NCBI GenBank assembly: GCA_041656735.1
Contig: JBBACY010000009.1
Coordinates: 1 to 64,000, forward strand
Length of the DNA: 64,000 nt
Reading direction: 5' to 3'
From: Perlabentimonas sp041656735
GTDB taxonomy: Bacteria; Bacteroidota; Bacteroidia; Bacteroidales; Tenuifilaceae
Shown here: piece after piece, positions 1 to 8,848 of the stretch
Position numbering within the stretch: position 1 is the first letter of the stretch
Layout: every line of letters begins with the position of its first letter
The notes under the pieces: model-generated
What the model was told of the DNA's origin: nothing
Databases searched by the model: none
The model's input: the letters and a program-made list of their open reading frames with translations, nothing else
Position numbers and translations under genes: made by a program

Positions 1-303
1 AGACTATTGACACAAAACAATTACCAGAAATCCTAATTTGTGTTTTCAGCCCCAATTATTCGGATGAATAATTGGGGTTATTATTGATGATGCTGAGATA
101 AAATTGAAAAGCGTTAATATCATTTACTACAAAGGGTTTAAAAGAAGTTAAAATAGAGCTAAAATAGCGTTAAAAAAACACTAGAGTTAAAATAAATAGC
201 TGGAAATATATAGATTTGATAAACCATTTGGTTTTCAACAAATTTCGTTACGAATTAAGTCAACTTTTAGTAAATAAACTTTTATCCCAAAAAATTAATC
301 ACA
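1..303. other. Left-edge intergenic region with a terminator
   Basis: No gene of useful length is visible. Frame 1 on the plus strand is open from the edge to a TAA at 34-36, so the last 11 codons of an upstream gene may lie here, but this cannot be tested inside the window. It is followed by the hairpin at 50-77. The rest, to 303, is AT-rich upstream DNA of the next gene. I found no convincing TAnnTTTG box in it. Confidence 0.4.
50..85 (+). terminator. Rho-independent terminator-like hairpin
   Basis: A perfect 12-bp stem (CCCCAATTATTC at 50-61, GAATAATTGGGG at 66-77) has a four-base loop and is followed by TTATTATT. It would end a plus-strand transcript entering from the left edge. Confidence 0.6.
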
Positions 304-867
304 ATGAAAAGACTGTTTTTAACAGCTATTGCAGCATCTATGATGCTAAATTTGAGTGCCCAAAGATATAATGAAACCGAATATCCAAAGATATTCCAAA
401 AACTTGTTTTAGATATAGGTGCCACTCCATTTAGTGTGCCAATTGAAGGCAATTCTAAAATATCAACCTATAACTTTTCCTTGGGGTACCAAATTGGAAA
501 AAAGGCAGATATTAGATTTAACGCCGATATCTTGAATCAATTCGAAAATTATTATACCTCTCCCAACACATCGGGTATTTATTTTTCTGGTAGACTTGTA
601 AATCTATCTCTAGGTACGAGCGTAAATATATTTAATGGTAAAAATGATTCGTTTTTAAAAAACATAAGTTCAAATTTGGTAGGTAAACTTGGCATTGGAA
701 TATCGCCAGAACATAAAGAGCAAGAATCGATTTTTTATGATGTTTCTTTCAGAACGTATTTTGGAAATATCCCCTATATTGGATTAGGCATAAATCATCA
801 AATGTATGGCAGTTCATATAAACCAAATTCGGCAAACATATATATATCGTTTGGCCTTGATTTCTAA
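304..867 (+). CDS. Small secreted beta-strand-rich protein of unknown function
   Basis: 187 residues. The first 19 form a signal peptide (MKRLFLTAIAASMMLNLSAQ), so the protein is exported. The mature part alternates hydrophobic and polar residues and contains repeated YIGLGI/LSLGTS-type stretches. It ends in GLDF with a C-terminal phenylalanine, as is usual for outer-membrane beta-barrels. I infer a small outer-membrane barrel of perhaps 8 strands, but recognise no named family. It is a single gene ended by the shared hairpin at 903-934. The start is chosen because the signal peptide begins exactly at this ATG. Confidence 0.6.
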   Translation: MKRLFLTAIAASMMLNLSAQRYNETEYPKIFQKLVLDIGATPFSVPIEGNSKISTYNFSLGYQIGKKADIRFNADILNQFENYYTSPNTSGIYFSGRLVNLSLGTSVNIFNGKNDSFLKNISSNLVGKLGIGISPEHKEQESIFYDVSFRTYFGNIPYIGLGINHQMYGSSYKPNSANIYISFGLDF

Positions 868-902
868 TACAGAAATTATAGGGTTTGTAAATTAATGGAA
901 CG

Positions 903-941
903 AAAAGGCTTAAATCAATTAGTTTAAGCCTTTTGTTTTTT
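903..941. terminator. Shared terminator of two convergent genes
   Basis: The 12-bp inverted repeat AAAAGGCTTAAA (903-914) and TTTAAGCCTTTT (923-934) is followed by TGTTTTTT on the plus strand. On the minus strand its sequence overlaps the last codons and stop (924-926) of the facing gene, so one short hairpin appears to serve both transcripts. Confidence 0.65.
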
Positions 942-1676
942 GATCTGCGTTACCGCCCAATTAATACGTTTTGCATAGTAGGGGCTGGCCATAAGCGATA
1001 AGTACTCAACCATATCTTCGAGAAAAGGTAATGCGGGTAAGCCTATTTCAATAAGTGTATCAACAATTTTTTCAGTTTCTTTGGCACTTGTAGTAACAAA
1101 AAACCTTTCAACAAGTGGTCCAACAGCCTGCGAACCAAAACTAACGAGCGAGCTGAAATTATCTTGATGTATTGCCAGAACAATTTCCGATTCGGTGCAA
1201 AGTGGCACATAGCCTGGAAATCTTTCGGCAAAAATTTTGGCTACCTCTTTTCTTACTAATAAATCTTGACTTAATATTAACTCATCCAACTCGCTAGCAT
1301 GAGCAACTAGCATTTGCGATTTTAGTTTATCTGTAAGCACATATTTAGAATCGTCGCGTTTCTTTAAAAAAACTTGTGCCTTCCTAGCTAGGTTTCCATT
1401 TGCTGTATAAAATACTACTACTGGTACTCCCCCATGGTAAAAATAAATATCCTCAACTTTAAGGGGCAACTCTCTAAAGGCAGCAATATCCGAAGGCTTT
1501 AACCACCAATATTCATTCAAAACATCGGGGAAACTTTTACGTGCCTGGAATCGGGCTGCTTCTAGATCTTGTCCAACACGAAGCTCAACGATATCATTCT
1601 TTTGAAATCGTGTTGAATAACGAAATGAAAAAAACTCGTTACCTCTATAATCGACCGAACCTTGGGGTAAATCCAT
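924..1676 (-). CDS. Hypothetical protein with HEAT-like C-terminal repeats
   Basis: 250 residues with no signal peptide or membrane segment, so probably cytoplasmic. The first 110 residues are not recognised. They include an aromatic patch (EYWWLKPSDI) and a predicted strand-rich stretch (DIYFYHGGVPVVVFY). From about residue 175 the sequence reads as helical repeats with the HEAT/armadillo flavour (GSQAVGPLVERF, then IEIGLPALPFLEDMV), which usually mediate protein-protein contacts. It is a single gene on the minus strand, and its stop lies inside the shared terminator hairpin. Function is unknown; the repeat call is by eye. Confidence 0.55.
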   Translation of the reverse strand: MDLPQGSVDYRGNEFFSFRYSTRFQKNDIVELRVGQDLEAARFQARKSFPDVLNEYWWLKPSDIAAFRELPLKVEDIYFYHGGVPVVVFYTANGNLARKAQVFLKKRDDSKYVLTDKLKSQMLVAHASELDELILSQDLLVRKEVAKIFAERFPGYVPLCTESEIVLAIHQDNFSSLVSFGSQAVGPLVERFFVTTSAKETEKIVDTLIEIGLPALPFLEDMVEYLSLMASPYYAKRINWAVTQIKKQKA

Positions 1677-1849
1677 TGCAGCAGTAAAACTAAATTAATT
1701 ATATCAAATTAATAACATAAATAAATTACAATATACGACATTCTACAGAAATATAAAAAGTTTTTAAACTCCCTTTTGCAAAATATTATCGTGTCGTAAA
1801 GCATAACTTCTTGTATTGACTTTGTAATTAAAAAAGCAGAACACTGATA

Positions 1850-1925
1850 CAATGTTGTTTAGTTAAAATAAAATTACTATTCAATTAAAAACACCCTCTT
1901 CGACACCCTTAACTAAACAACATTG
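1850..1925. repeat. 76-bp module with 17-bp perfect inverted ends (left copy)
   Basis: The ends CAATGTTGTTTAGTTAA (1850-1866) and TTAACTAAACAACATTG (1909-1925) are perfect inverted repeats. A near-identical direct copy lies at 4557-4632, on the far side of the repeat block. The interior shared by both copies includes TTACTATTCAATTA and the run CCCTCTTCG. No target-site duplication is evident. The end sequence AATGTTATTTAGTT recurs at the junction of each tandem unit, tying this module to the array. Confidence 0.75.
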
Positions 1926-1939
1926 ATTTCTATCATAGT

Positions 1940-2270
1940 CTTTCGCCACGAAGTGGCAACTTAATTAAGCCCAAAGCAACGCCTTGGGTAATAATATAGT
2001 AGTATAAATGCCGCCCTGTAAGGGCAGGTTAAGATGCCCCGTTTCTCCGTGTGATAATAGGCTGGGGTAATGAAAGGCTGTTTCGTTTATCGTTCACCGT
2101 TTTACATTTCACAAAGAACGCTCGCGATAACCAGCTGGCTACACAAAATAACTACATTACCTACAATTTCGTTTTTTAATCTGCCCTTACAGGGCGAAAT
2201 ACCGCTATAATACAACGAACCCGAGGCGTTGCCTCGGGCTGCAATAAGTTGGGCTTTCAGCCCGAATAAG
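1940..2270. repeat. Cluster of REP-like hairpins with three-base loops
   Basis: Non-coding stretch with at least five short perfect hairpins, each with a three-base loop: GCCAC-GAA-GTGGC (1945-1957), GCCCT-GTA-AGGGC (2013-2025), GCCCT-TAC-AGGGC (2183-2195), CCCGAGGC-GTT-GCCTCGGG (2220-2238) and GGGCT-TTC-AGCCC (2251-2263). The 15-mer GCCCTGTAAGGGCAG at 2013-2027 is also the exact reverse complement of 2181-2195, so the two could pair over 150 bases. This is the layout of REP/BIME elements spread by TnpA-REP (RAYT) enzymes. No such enzyme is encoded in the window. Confidence 0.65.
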
Positions 2271-2296
2271 CATTTTTATTTCAATATTAGTGTAGG

Positions 2297-4570
2297 CTGT
2301 GGGCTTCGATTACCCTTTGACCACCCTTCGAATTCATACAGGGTGACCGTTACACTGAGCGAACAAACGAATCCGTAGGATACAAATGTTTATAGAAAGA
2401 CTAATTAGCGGAAGGAATTCGACCTCAACGAGGTCGTATAGCATAGCGAAACGATAAATGCTATAAACATATAACCCCTTTGGGGTTAAACAAATACTTA
2501 ACAGTCAGGCAGATAATACGCCCTACGATTACTGAATACCGAATACCGAATACCAAACACCGAATATTGAAGGTTGGATAGCGAGGGTCTTTTGTTTCGA
2601 CGCAATGACTTCTCGTATTTACTTACTTCGTAATTCATTATTCAAAATTCGACATTCGTAATTTAATGTTATTTAGTTTTGACTGTGGGCTTCGACTACC
2701 CTTTGACCACCCTTCGAATTCACTCAGGGTGACCGTTACAATGAGCGAACAAACGAATCCGTAGGATTCAAATGTTTATAGAAAGACTAATTAGCGGAAG
2801 GAATTCGAACTCAACGAGGTCGTATAGCATAGCGAAACAATAAATGCTATAAACATATAACCCCTTTGGGGTTAAACAAATACATAACAGTCAGGCAGAT
2901 AATACGCCCTACGATTACTGAATACCGAATACCGAATACCAAACACCGAATATTGAAGGTTGGATAGCGAGGGTCTTTTGTTTCGGTGCAATGACTTCTC
3001 GTATTGCCTTACTTCGTAATTCATTATTCAAAATTCGACATTCGTAATTTAATGTTATTTAGTTTTGACTGTGGGCTTCGACTACCCTTTGACCACCCTT
3101 CGAATTCATACAGGGTGACTGTTACACTGAGCGAACAAACGAATCCGTAGGATTCAAATGTTTATAGAAAGACTAATTAGCGGAAGGAATTCGAACTCAA
3201 CGAGGTCGTATAGCATAGCGAAACAATAAATGCTATAAACATATAACCCCTTTGGGGTTAAACAAATACATAACAGTCAGGCAGATAATACGCCCTACGA
3301 TTACTGAATAGCGAATATTGAAGGTTGGATAGCGAGGGTCTTTTGCTCCGGCGCAATGACTTCTCGTATTTACTTACTTCGTAATTCATTATTCAAAATT
3401 CGACATTCGTAATTTAATGTTATTTAGTTTTGACTGTGGGCTTCGACTACCCTTTGACCACCCTTCGAATTCATACAGGGTGACTGTTACAATGAGCGAA
3501 CAAACGAATCCGTAGGATTCAAATGTTTATAGAAAGACGAATTAGCGGAAGGAATTCGACCTCAACGAGGTCGTATAGCATAGCGAAACGATAAATGCTA
3601 TAAACATATAACCCCTTTGGGGTTAAACAAATACTTAACAGTCAGGCAGATAATACGCCCTACGATTACTGAATAGCGAATATTGAAGGTTGGATAGCGA
3701 GGGTCTTTTGTTTCGGTGCAATGACTTCTCGTATTGCCTTACTTCGTAATTCATTATTCAAAATTCGACATTCGTAATTTAATGTTATTTAGTTATGACT
3801 GTGGGCTTCGATTACCCTTTGACCACCCTTCGACTTCACTCAGGGTGACTGTTACACTGAGCGAACAAACGAATCCGTAGGATACAAATGTTTATAGAAA
3901 GACTAATTAGCGGAAGGAATTCGACCTCAACGAGGTCGTATAGCATAGCGAAACGATAAATGCTATAAGCATATAACCCCTTTGGGGTTAAACAAACACG
4001 TAACAATCAGGCAGATAATACGCCCTACGATTATTGAATAGAGAATACCGAATAATGAATATCAAACATTGAAGGTTGGATAGCGAGGGTCTTTTGTTTC
4101 GACGCAATGACTTCTCGTATTGCCTTACTTCGTAATTCATTATTCAAAATTCGACATTCGTAATTTAATGTTATTTAGTTATGACTGTGGGCTTCGACTA
4201 CCCTTTGACCACCCTTCGAATTCATACAGGGTGACCGTCACCCTGAGCGAACAAACGAATCCGAAGGATTCAAATGTTTATAGAAAGACGAATTAGCGGA
4301 AGGAATTCGACCTCAACGAGGTCGTATAGCATAGCGAAACGATAAATGCTATAAACATATAACCCCTTTGGGGTTATTATTAATCCAAACAAATACTTAA
4401 GAGTCAACTAGATAATACGCCCTACGATTACTGAATACCGAATACCAAACACCGAACATTGAAGGTTGGATAGCGAGGGTCTTTTGCTTCGGCGCAATGA
4501 CTTCTCGTATTTACTTACTTCGTAATTCATTATTCAAAATTCGACATTCGTAATTTAATGTTGTTTTGTT
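2297..4570. repeat. Tandem array of six 365-386 bp units
   Basis: Copies begin at CTGTGGGCTTCG: 2297, 2683, 3069, 3434, 3799 and 4185, giving spacings of 386, 386, 365, 365 and 386. Each carries the hairpins GAATCC-GTA-GGATTC, GACCTC-AAC-GAGGTC and AACCCC-TTT-GGGGTT and ends with AATTTAATGTTATTTAGTT. The 21-bp length difference lies in a small satellite built on the heptamer CCGAATA. Copies 3 and 4 lack 21 bases there; copy 5 is shuffled; copy 6 has an extra ATTATTAATCC-type insertion. No copy contains a plausible gene. Point variants (GGATTC or GGATAC; ACCTC or AACTC) are distributed as a mosaic, as recombination or gene conversion would leave. Confidence 0.9.
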
Positions 4571-4632
4571 AACATATAAATTACTATTCAATTATAAACG
4601 CCCTCTTCGGCACCCTTAACTAAACGACATTG
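4557..4632. repeat. 76-bp module with inverted ends (right copy)
   Basis: Direct copy of 1850-1925. The ends are AATGTTGTTTTGTTAA (4557-4572) and TTAACTAAACGACATTG (4616-4632); here the inverted repeat has mismatches. Its first bases are shared with the tail of the sixth tandem unit, so the array merges into this module without a gap. Confidence 0.7.
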
Positions 4633-4709
4633 AATACTGATTAGAAATTTGTATTTTTATAAGTTCTCTTAGTACCATAATCCATTTCACACAAAACAAG
4701 CAAACTCAA

Positions 4710-5435
4710 ATGAATATGTCTAAAAATATTTTACTAGTAATGGCCATGCTTGACGAGGCATCGCCAATAATAAAAGAGCATAGTTTTCAACATATGGGTA
4801 AGCTGAAAGAACCATTTACGCTTGAGCATTACTTGGGTAAAATTCATAATACTCGGGTTAACCTTTTGGTAAACGGCAAATGTAATGTTCACGGCATTGA
4901 TCAAATTGGAACACAAGTTTCAACCCTAAGCACTTACCTTGGAGCAGAAATGTTTAAGCCTACCATAATTATAAATGCAGGAACAGCAGGTGGTTTCTTA
5001 TCGGATAACGCAAAAATTGGGGACACTTACCTAGGGTATCCAAATGTATACTACCACGACCGGCGTATAAATTTACCCGGGTTTAAAGAATACGGCTTTG
5101 GCTGCTACCCCACTTTCGATTGCCGTGCTATGGTAAGTGAATTGGGTTTACGCTTAGGTATAATAACAACAGGAAACTCGCTTGATTTTACAGAAAAGGA
5201 TATGGAACTTATTAAGCACAACCAGGGCGTTGTAAAAGATATGGAAGCCGCAAGTATTGCATGGGTGGCTAATCAATTTGGCATTCCGTACGTGGGCATT
5301 AAAACAATAACCGATATTGTTGATGGCAGTACACCTACTGAGGAAGAGTTTATTTTAAACCTAAAATTGGCCTCGCATAACCTAGCTGAGAAAACAACCG
5401 AAGTTATTAGCTGGCTCGCTGCACATGGGTATTAA
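4710..5435 (+). CDS. MTA/SAH nucleosidase-like protein (PNP/UDP phosphorylase superfamily)
   Basis: 241 residues, probably cytoplasmic. The family cleaves the glycosidic bond of 5-prime-methylthioadenosine and S-adenosylhomocysteine, releasing adenine. The key positions of such nucleosidases are visible: Glu16 in the N-terminal MLDEASPI, the glycine loop NAGTAGGF (89-96), the ribose-contacting Met178-Glu179 (KDMEAAS) and the catalytic Asp202 (ITDIVDG). Length fits the family (about 230). A second ATG two codons downstream is an equally good start. It lies alone between the repeat block and the convergent sugar cassette, with only 5 bases to the next stop. Another nucleoside or futalosine hydrolase activity is possible, so no gene symbol is given. 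Confidence 0.75.
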   Translation: MNMSKNILLVMAMLDEASPIIKEHSFQHMGKLKEPFTLEHYLGKIHNTRVNLLVNGKCNVHGIDQIGTQVSTLSTYLGAEMFKPTIIINAGTAGGFLSDNAKIGDTYLGYPNVYYHDRRINLPGFKEYGFGCYPTFDCRAMVSELGLRLGIITTGNSLDFTEKDMELIKHNQGVVKDMEAASIAWVANQFGIPYVGIKTITDIVDGSTPTEEEFILNLKLASHNLAEKTTEVISWLAAHGY

Positions 5436-5440
5436 ACAAC

Positions 5441-6493
5441 CTATTTTTTATAGTACTCTTTATACCAAGCAACGAAGTTAGCAATGCCAGTTGTTATGGA
5501 TGTTGCCGGTTTAAAATCTAAGTTTTTCCATAAATCATCAACATTAGCCCAGGTTGAGGGAACGTCGCCTGGCTGCAATGGCAAGAAATTTATTTCTGCT
5601 TTTAGGCTTAGGGCTGCTTCAATTGCATTAATAAAATCCATTAGTTTTACTGGGTTGCTGTTGCCAATATTGTATATTTTATAGGGTGCAACCGATGAAG
5701 AAGGGTTTGGTTTTTCGCCTGTCCAGCTTGGGTCAGGTTTTGAAGGGCTATCAATAACACGCATCACCCCCTCAACAATATCATCAACATAGGTAAAGTC
5801 ACGCTGCATATCGCCATTATTATATACGTCTATGCGTTTGCCCTCAAGTATTGCCTTTGTAAAAAGGAATAAAGCCATATCAGGACGCCCCCAAGGACCA
5901 TAAACCGTAAAAAACCGAAGTCCAGTAGTAGGCAACCCAAAAAGATAGCTGTAAGTGTGAGCCATTAGCTCATTACTCTTTTTACTAGCTGCGTACAAAC
6001 TAATGGGATGGTCAACATTATGATGAGTTGAAAAAGGCATCGTTTCGTTTAGCCCGTAAACACTTGAGCTGCTTGCATAAACCAAATGCTCAATACGATT
6101 GTACCTACACGCCTCCAGAACATTAATAAACCCAACTATGTTGCTATCGGCGTATGCAATTGGATTTTCAAGGCTATACCTTACCCCTGCTTGTGCGGCC
6201 AAATTACAAACCCTATCGAACTTATAGTTGGCAAACAGTCTGTTTATACCCTCTCTATCTTCTAATTTAAGATTAATAAAAGTATAATTTGAATGCTTGC
6301 TGCTAACAACTGGCTTACCATAACCATTACACTCCCTACCAATACCTGAAACTTGAAGGCGGGAGTACTTTAGATTTACATCGTAATAATCATTAATACT
6401 ATCTATCCCAACAACCTCATCGCCACGGGCAATTAGTTTTTGAGCCAAGTGGAAACCTATAAATCCAGCAGTTCCGGTAACTAAAATTTTCAT
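5441..6493 (-). CDS. UDP-glucuronate 4-epimerase-like sugar epimerase (extended SDR)
   Basis: 350 residues, cytoplasmic. The Rossmann NAD motif is GTAGFIG (7-13); the catalytic pair is Tyr167/Lys171 in YAASK. The segment DSINDYYDVNLKYSRL and the later RFFTVYGPWGRPDMA are typical of the UDP-glucuronate 4-epimerase (CapI/LpsL) branch, which inverts C4 to give the galacto form. It is the last gene of the five-gene sugar cassette, 73 bases after the dehydrogenase, so its true substrate may be the uronic acid made by the preceding enzymes. Family assignment is firm; substrate is inferred. Confidence 0.82.
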   Translation of the reverse strand: MKILVTGTAGFIGFHLAQKLIARGDEVVGIDSINDYYDVNLKYSRLQVSGIGRECNGYGKPVVSSKHSNYTFINLKLEDREGINRLFANYKFDRVCNLAAQAGVRYSLENPIAYADSNIVGFINVLEACRYNRIEHLVYASSSSVYGLNETMPFSTHHNVDHPISLYAASKKSNELMAHTYSYLFGLPTTGLRFFTVYGPWGRPDMALFLFTKAILEGKRIDVYNNGDMQRDFTYVDDIVEGVMRVIDSPSKPDPSWTGEKPNPSSSVAPYKIYNIGNSNPVKLMDFINAIEAALSLKAEINFLPLQPGDVPSTWANVDDLWKNLDFKPATSITTGIANFVAWYKEYYKK

Positions 6494-6566
6494 ATAATAA
6501 AGGGTAAAACTATTTATAATAGTATTTTGAACCTAGTTTGTAAGCATAAATCGACTTAAGGATAAA

Positions 6567-7868
6567 CTATAAACTCCAATAAGATAAGCCTTTGGGCTTA
6601 CGATTAACAAATGCACCCTTTACGTCAACAAAAATGCACTTATCAGCAGCATGCTGAATAAAGAATTCATTATCCATCGCGATATATTGCCTATGATTTA
6701 CGGCAACAATAATGGCATCGTACTTACCCGATGGTTCCTCTACCAATCTATAACCATACTCTTTTTCAACTTCTTGGCTGCTGGCAAAGGGGTCAAGGGC
6801 GTCTATTTTTGAAATACCGTAGGACTTTAGTTCATTAATAATATCAACCACTTTAGAGTTTCTAATATCACTAACGTTCTCTTTAAAGGTAACGCCCATA
6901 AGTAGTACACTTGCCTCCCTCACGTTTTTATCACATGCTATAATTTTTTTAACAACCTGCTTGGCCACGTAAGCGCCCATAGAATCGTTAATATAACGTC
7001 CTGCACTAATAATCTGAGGGTGGTAACCGAGCTGCTTGGCTTTATATACCAAATAGTAAGGATCAACGCCAATACAATGACCTCCAACCAATCCTGGGAA
7101 AAACTTAAGGAAATTCCATTTAGTTCCGGCAGCCTCAAGCACCTCATATGTATTTATTCCCATTCGGTCGAATATTAACGAAAGCTCGTTCATAAATGCA
7201 ATGTTAATATCGCGCTGCGTATTCTCAATAATTTTGGCGGCTTCTGCTACTTTAATTGAGGTGGCCCTATGCACACCCGCTTCAATGATAAGTTCGTATG
7301 TATTAGCTATCATCTCTGCCGATTCGCTATCACACCCACTGGTAACTTTCACAATTTTGGTGAGGGTGTGCTCCTTGTCGCCTGGGTTTATACGCTCGGG
7401 AGAGAATCCCACCTTAAAGTCATCAATATATTTTAAACCCGATATCTTTTCGAGCAAAGGCACGCATTCATCCTCTGTACAACCAGGGTAAACAGTAGAT
7501 TCGTAAACCACGTAATCGCCTTTTTTAAGAACTTTTGCCACAGAAGTTGTAGCAGCAAATACTGGCTTTAGGTCGGGCAAATTATGACTATCAATTGGTG
7601 TAGGAACGGCTATTATATAGAATTGAGCATCTTTCAACTCGTCGGCATTGGCTGTGTAATGAATATCGCACCCTTTAAATGCTTCGGAATCGAGCTCACG
7701 GCTAGGGTCTACACCCTTCTTCATAAGCTCAATACGCTCGGAACTAATGTCGAAACCAATAACCTTTATTTTCTTTGCAAACTCAATTGCTATGGGCAGG
7801 CCAACATAGCCTAACCCTATTACTGCCAACTTTCCTTTTTTACTTACAAGATTTTGGTAAAGGCTCAT
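6567..7868 (-). CDS. UDP-N-acetylhexosamine 6-dehydrogenase (WbpA/WbpO/TviB type)
   Basis: 433 residues. Oxidises C6 of a UDP-N-acetyl sugar to the uronic acid with two NAD. The sequence shows the N-terminal Rossmann motif GLGYVGLP (18-25), the SPERINPGD segment (156-164), the catalytic Cys265 in GGHCIGVDPYYL, and a C-terminal UDP-binding domain (MGVTFKENVSDIRNSK). This pattern marks the WbpO/TviB and WbpA groups rather than UDP-glucose dehydrogenase. Five bases separate it from the WbpB-like gene, so the two are surely co-transcribed. With WbpB/E/D homologues beside it, UDP-GlcNAc is the likely substrate; UDP-GalNAc cannot be excluded. Confidence 0.88.
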   Translation of the reverse strand: MSLYQNLVSKKGKLAVIGLGYVGLPIAIEFAKKIKVIGFDISSERIELMKKGVDPSRELDSEAFKGCDIHYTANADELKDAQFYIIAVPTPIDSHNLPDLKPVFAATTSVAKVLKKGDYVVYESTVYPGCTEDECVPLLEKISGLKYIDDFKVGFSPERINPGDKEHTLTKIVKVTSGCDSESAEMIANTYELIIEAGVHRATSIKVAEAAKIIENTQRDINIAFMNELSLIFDRMGINTYEVLEAAGTKWNFLKFFPGLVGGHCIGVDPYYLVYKAKQLGYHPQIISAGRYINDSMGAYVAKQVVKKIIACDKNVREASVLLMGVTFKENVSDIRNSKVVDIINELKSYGISKIDALDPFASSQEVEKEYGYRLVEEPSGKYDAIIVAVNHRQYIAMDNEFFIQHAADKCIFVDVKGAFVNRKPKGLSYWSL

Positions 7869-7873
7869 AGGTT

Positions 7874-8824
7874 TTACAACTTTAGGTTTTTACAATATGG
7901 ATGATAATCGCCTGTTAAGCCCATTGGCTTTGAATTACGAATATGATGTACGGTTTGAATTGAAGAACGAGCATCAGCTAAACCGTACCCTTTACCCTTT
8001 AAAATTTCCTGATAGCTAACAGTATGCAAATCTGTAAAGCCATCGCTAAACTCTAGCTCCTCCCCTTCAATAGATATGGAGCGAAAGGTTCTTTGCCCCT
8101 TACTTTTAATTTCGTTGGTCAAATCGTCATAATCTACGCTTAAAAACCATCGCACCCTGGCCCTTTCGAGTCCAAGAAAGCCTGCGGCCTTATCGGGTTT
8201 CGAAACATGTACAACATTCTCCTTCACGTCTCCAAAAATCCAAGTAAGCATATCGAAAAAATGAACGCCAATATTAGTTGCTACCCCACCCGATTTCTGA
8301 ATATCGCCCTTCCACGAAATAAAGTACCAGCGGCCACGGCTAGTGATGTAGGTTAAATCGACATCAAAAATTTTATCCTTGGGCGCTTGATCAACCCTAC
8401 GTTTTAACTCTAATATTGCAGGATGATGCCTTAGCTGAAGAATGGTATTTACTTTACGACCTGTTTCGCGCTCAATCTCCTCAAGCGCATCCACATTCCA
8501 CGGGTTTAGCACAATGGGCTTTTCGCAAATGGTATCGGCACCATGGCGAAGAGCAAACCGAATATGCGAGTCGTGAAGGTAGTTTGGAGTACAAATGGTA
8601 ACATAATCCATCTGTGTACCCTGTCGTTTAAGCTTATCTATATGCCTATCGAATCGTTCGTACTCAGTGAAAAAGTCGGAATTTGGGAAGTAGCTATCAA
8701 GTATACCAACACAATCGTGCTTGTCGAGACTAGCTAAAAGATTGTTTCCAGTATCCTTTATAGCCTTTAGATGGCGTGGAACAATATACCCAGCTGCTCC
8801 AATAAGACTAAAGTTTTTTGACAT
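7874..8824 (-). CDS. wbpB: WbpB/WlbA-like UDP-GlcNAcA 3-dehydrogenase
   Basis: 316 residues, Gfo/Idh/MocA oxidoreductase fold. In the known pathway it oxidises C3 of UDP-GlcNAc uronic acid to a keto group, which the WbpE aminotransferase then uses. Visible are the N-terminal NAD loop GAAGYIVPRH (8-17), the family EKP motif (CEKPIVLNPW) with its lysine, and the histidine-containing GVHFFDMLTWIFGD segment near the active site. The protein starts directly with the Rossmann strand, supporting this ATG. It lies between the WbpD-like and dehydrogenase genes with gaps of 24 and 5 bases, in pathway company. Assignment rests on motifs plus context. Confidence 0.85.
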   Translation of the reverse strand: MSKNFSLIGAAGYIVPRHLKAIKDTGNNLLASLDKHDCVGILDSYFPNSDFFTEYERFDRHIDKLKRQGTQMDYVTICTPNYLHDSHIRFALRHGADTICEKPIVLNPWNVDALEEIERETGRKVNTILQLRHHPAILELKRRVDQAPKDKIFDVDLTYITSRGRWYFISWKGDIQKSGGVATNIGVHFFDMLTWIFGDVKENVVHVSKPDKAAGFLGLERARVRWFLSVDYDDLTNEIKSKGQRTFRSISIEGEELEFSDGFTDLHTVSYQEILKGKGYGLADARSSIQTVHHIRNSKPMGLTGDYHPYCKNLKL

Positions 8825-8848
8825 ATCTTAATTATTTCAAGTGTTACA

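Noticed and set aside
2297..4570. CRISPR array
   Set aside because: The repeated unit is 365-386 bp and the copies are contiguous, with no unique spacers and no cas genes nearby.
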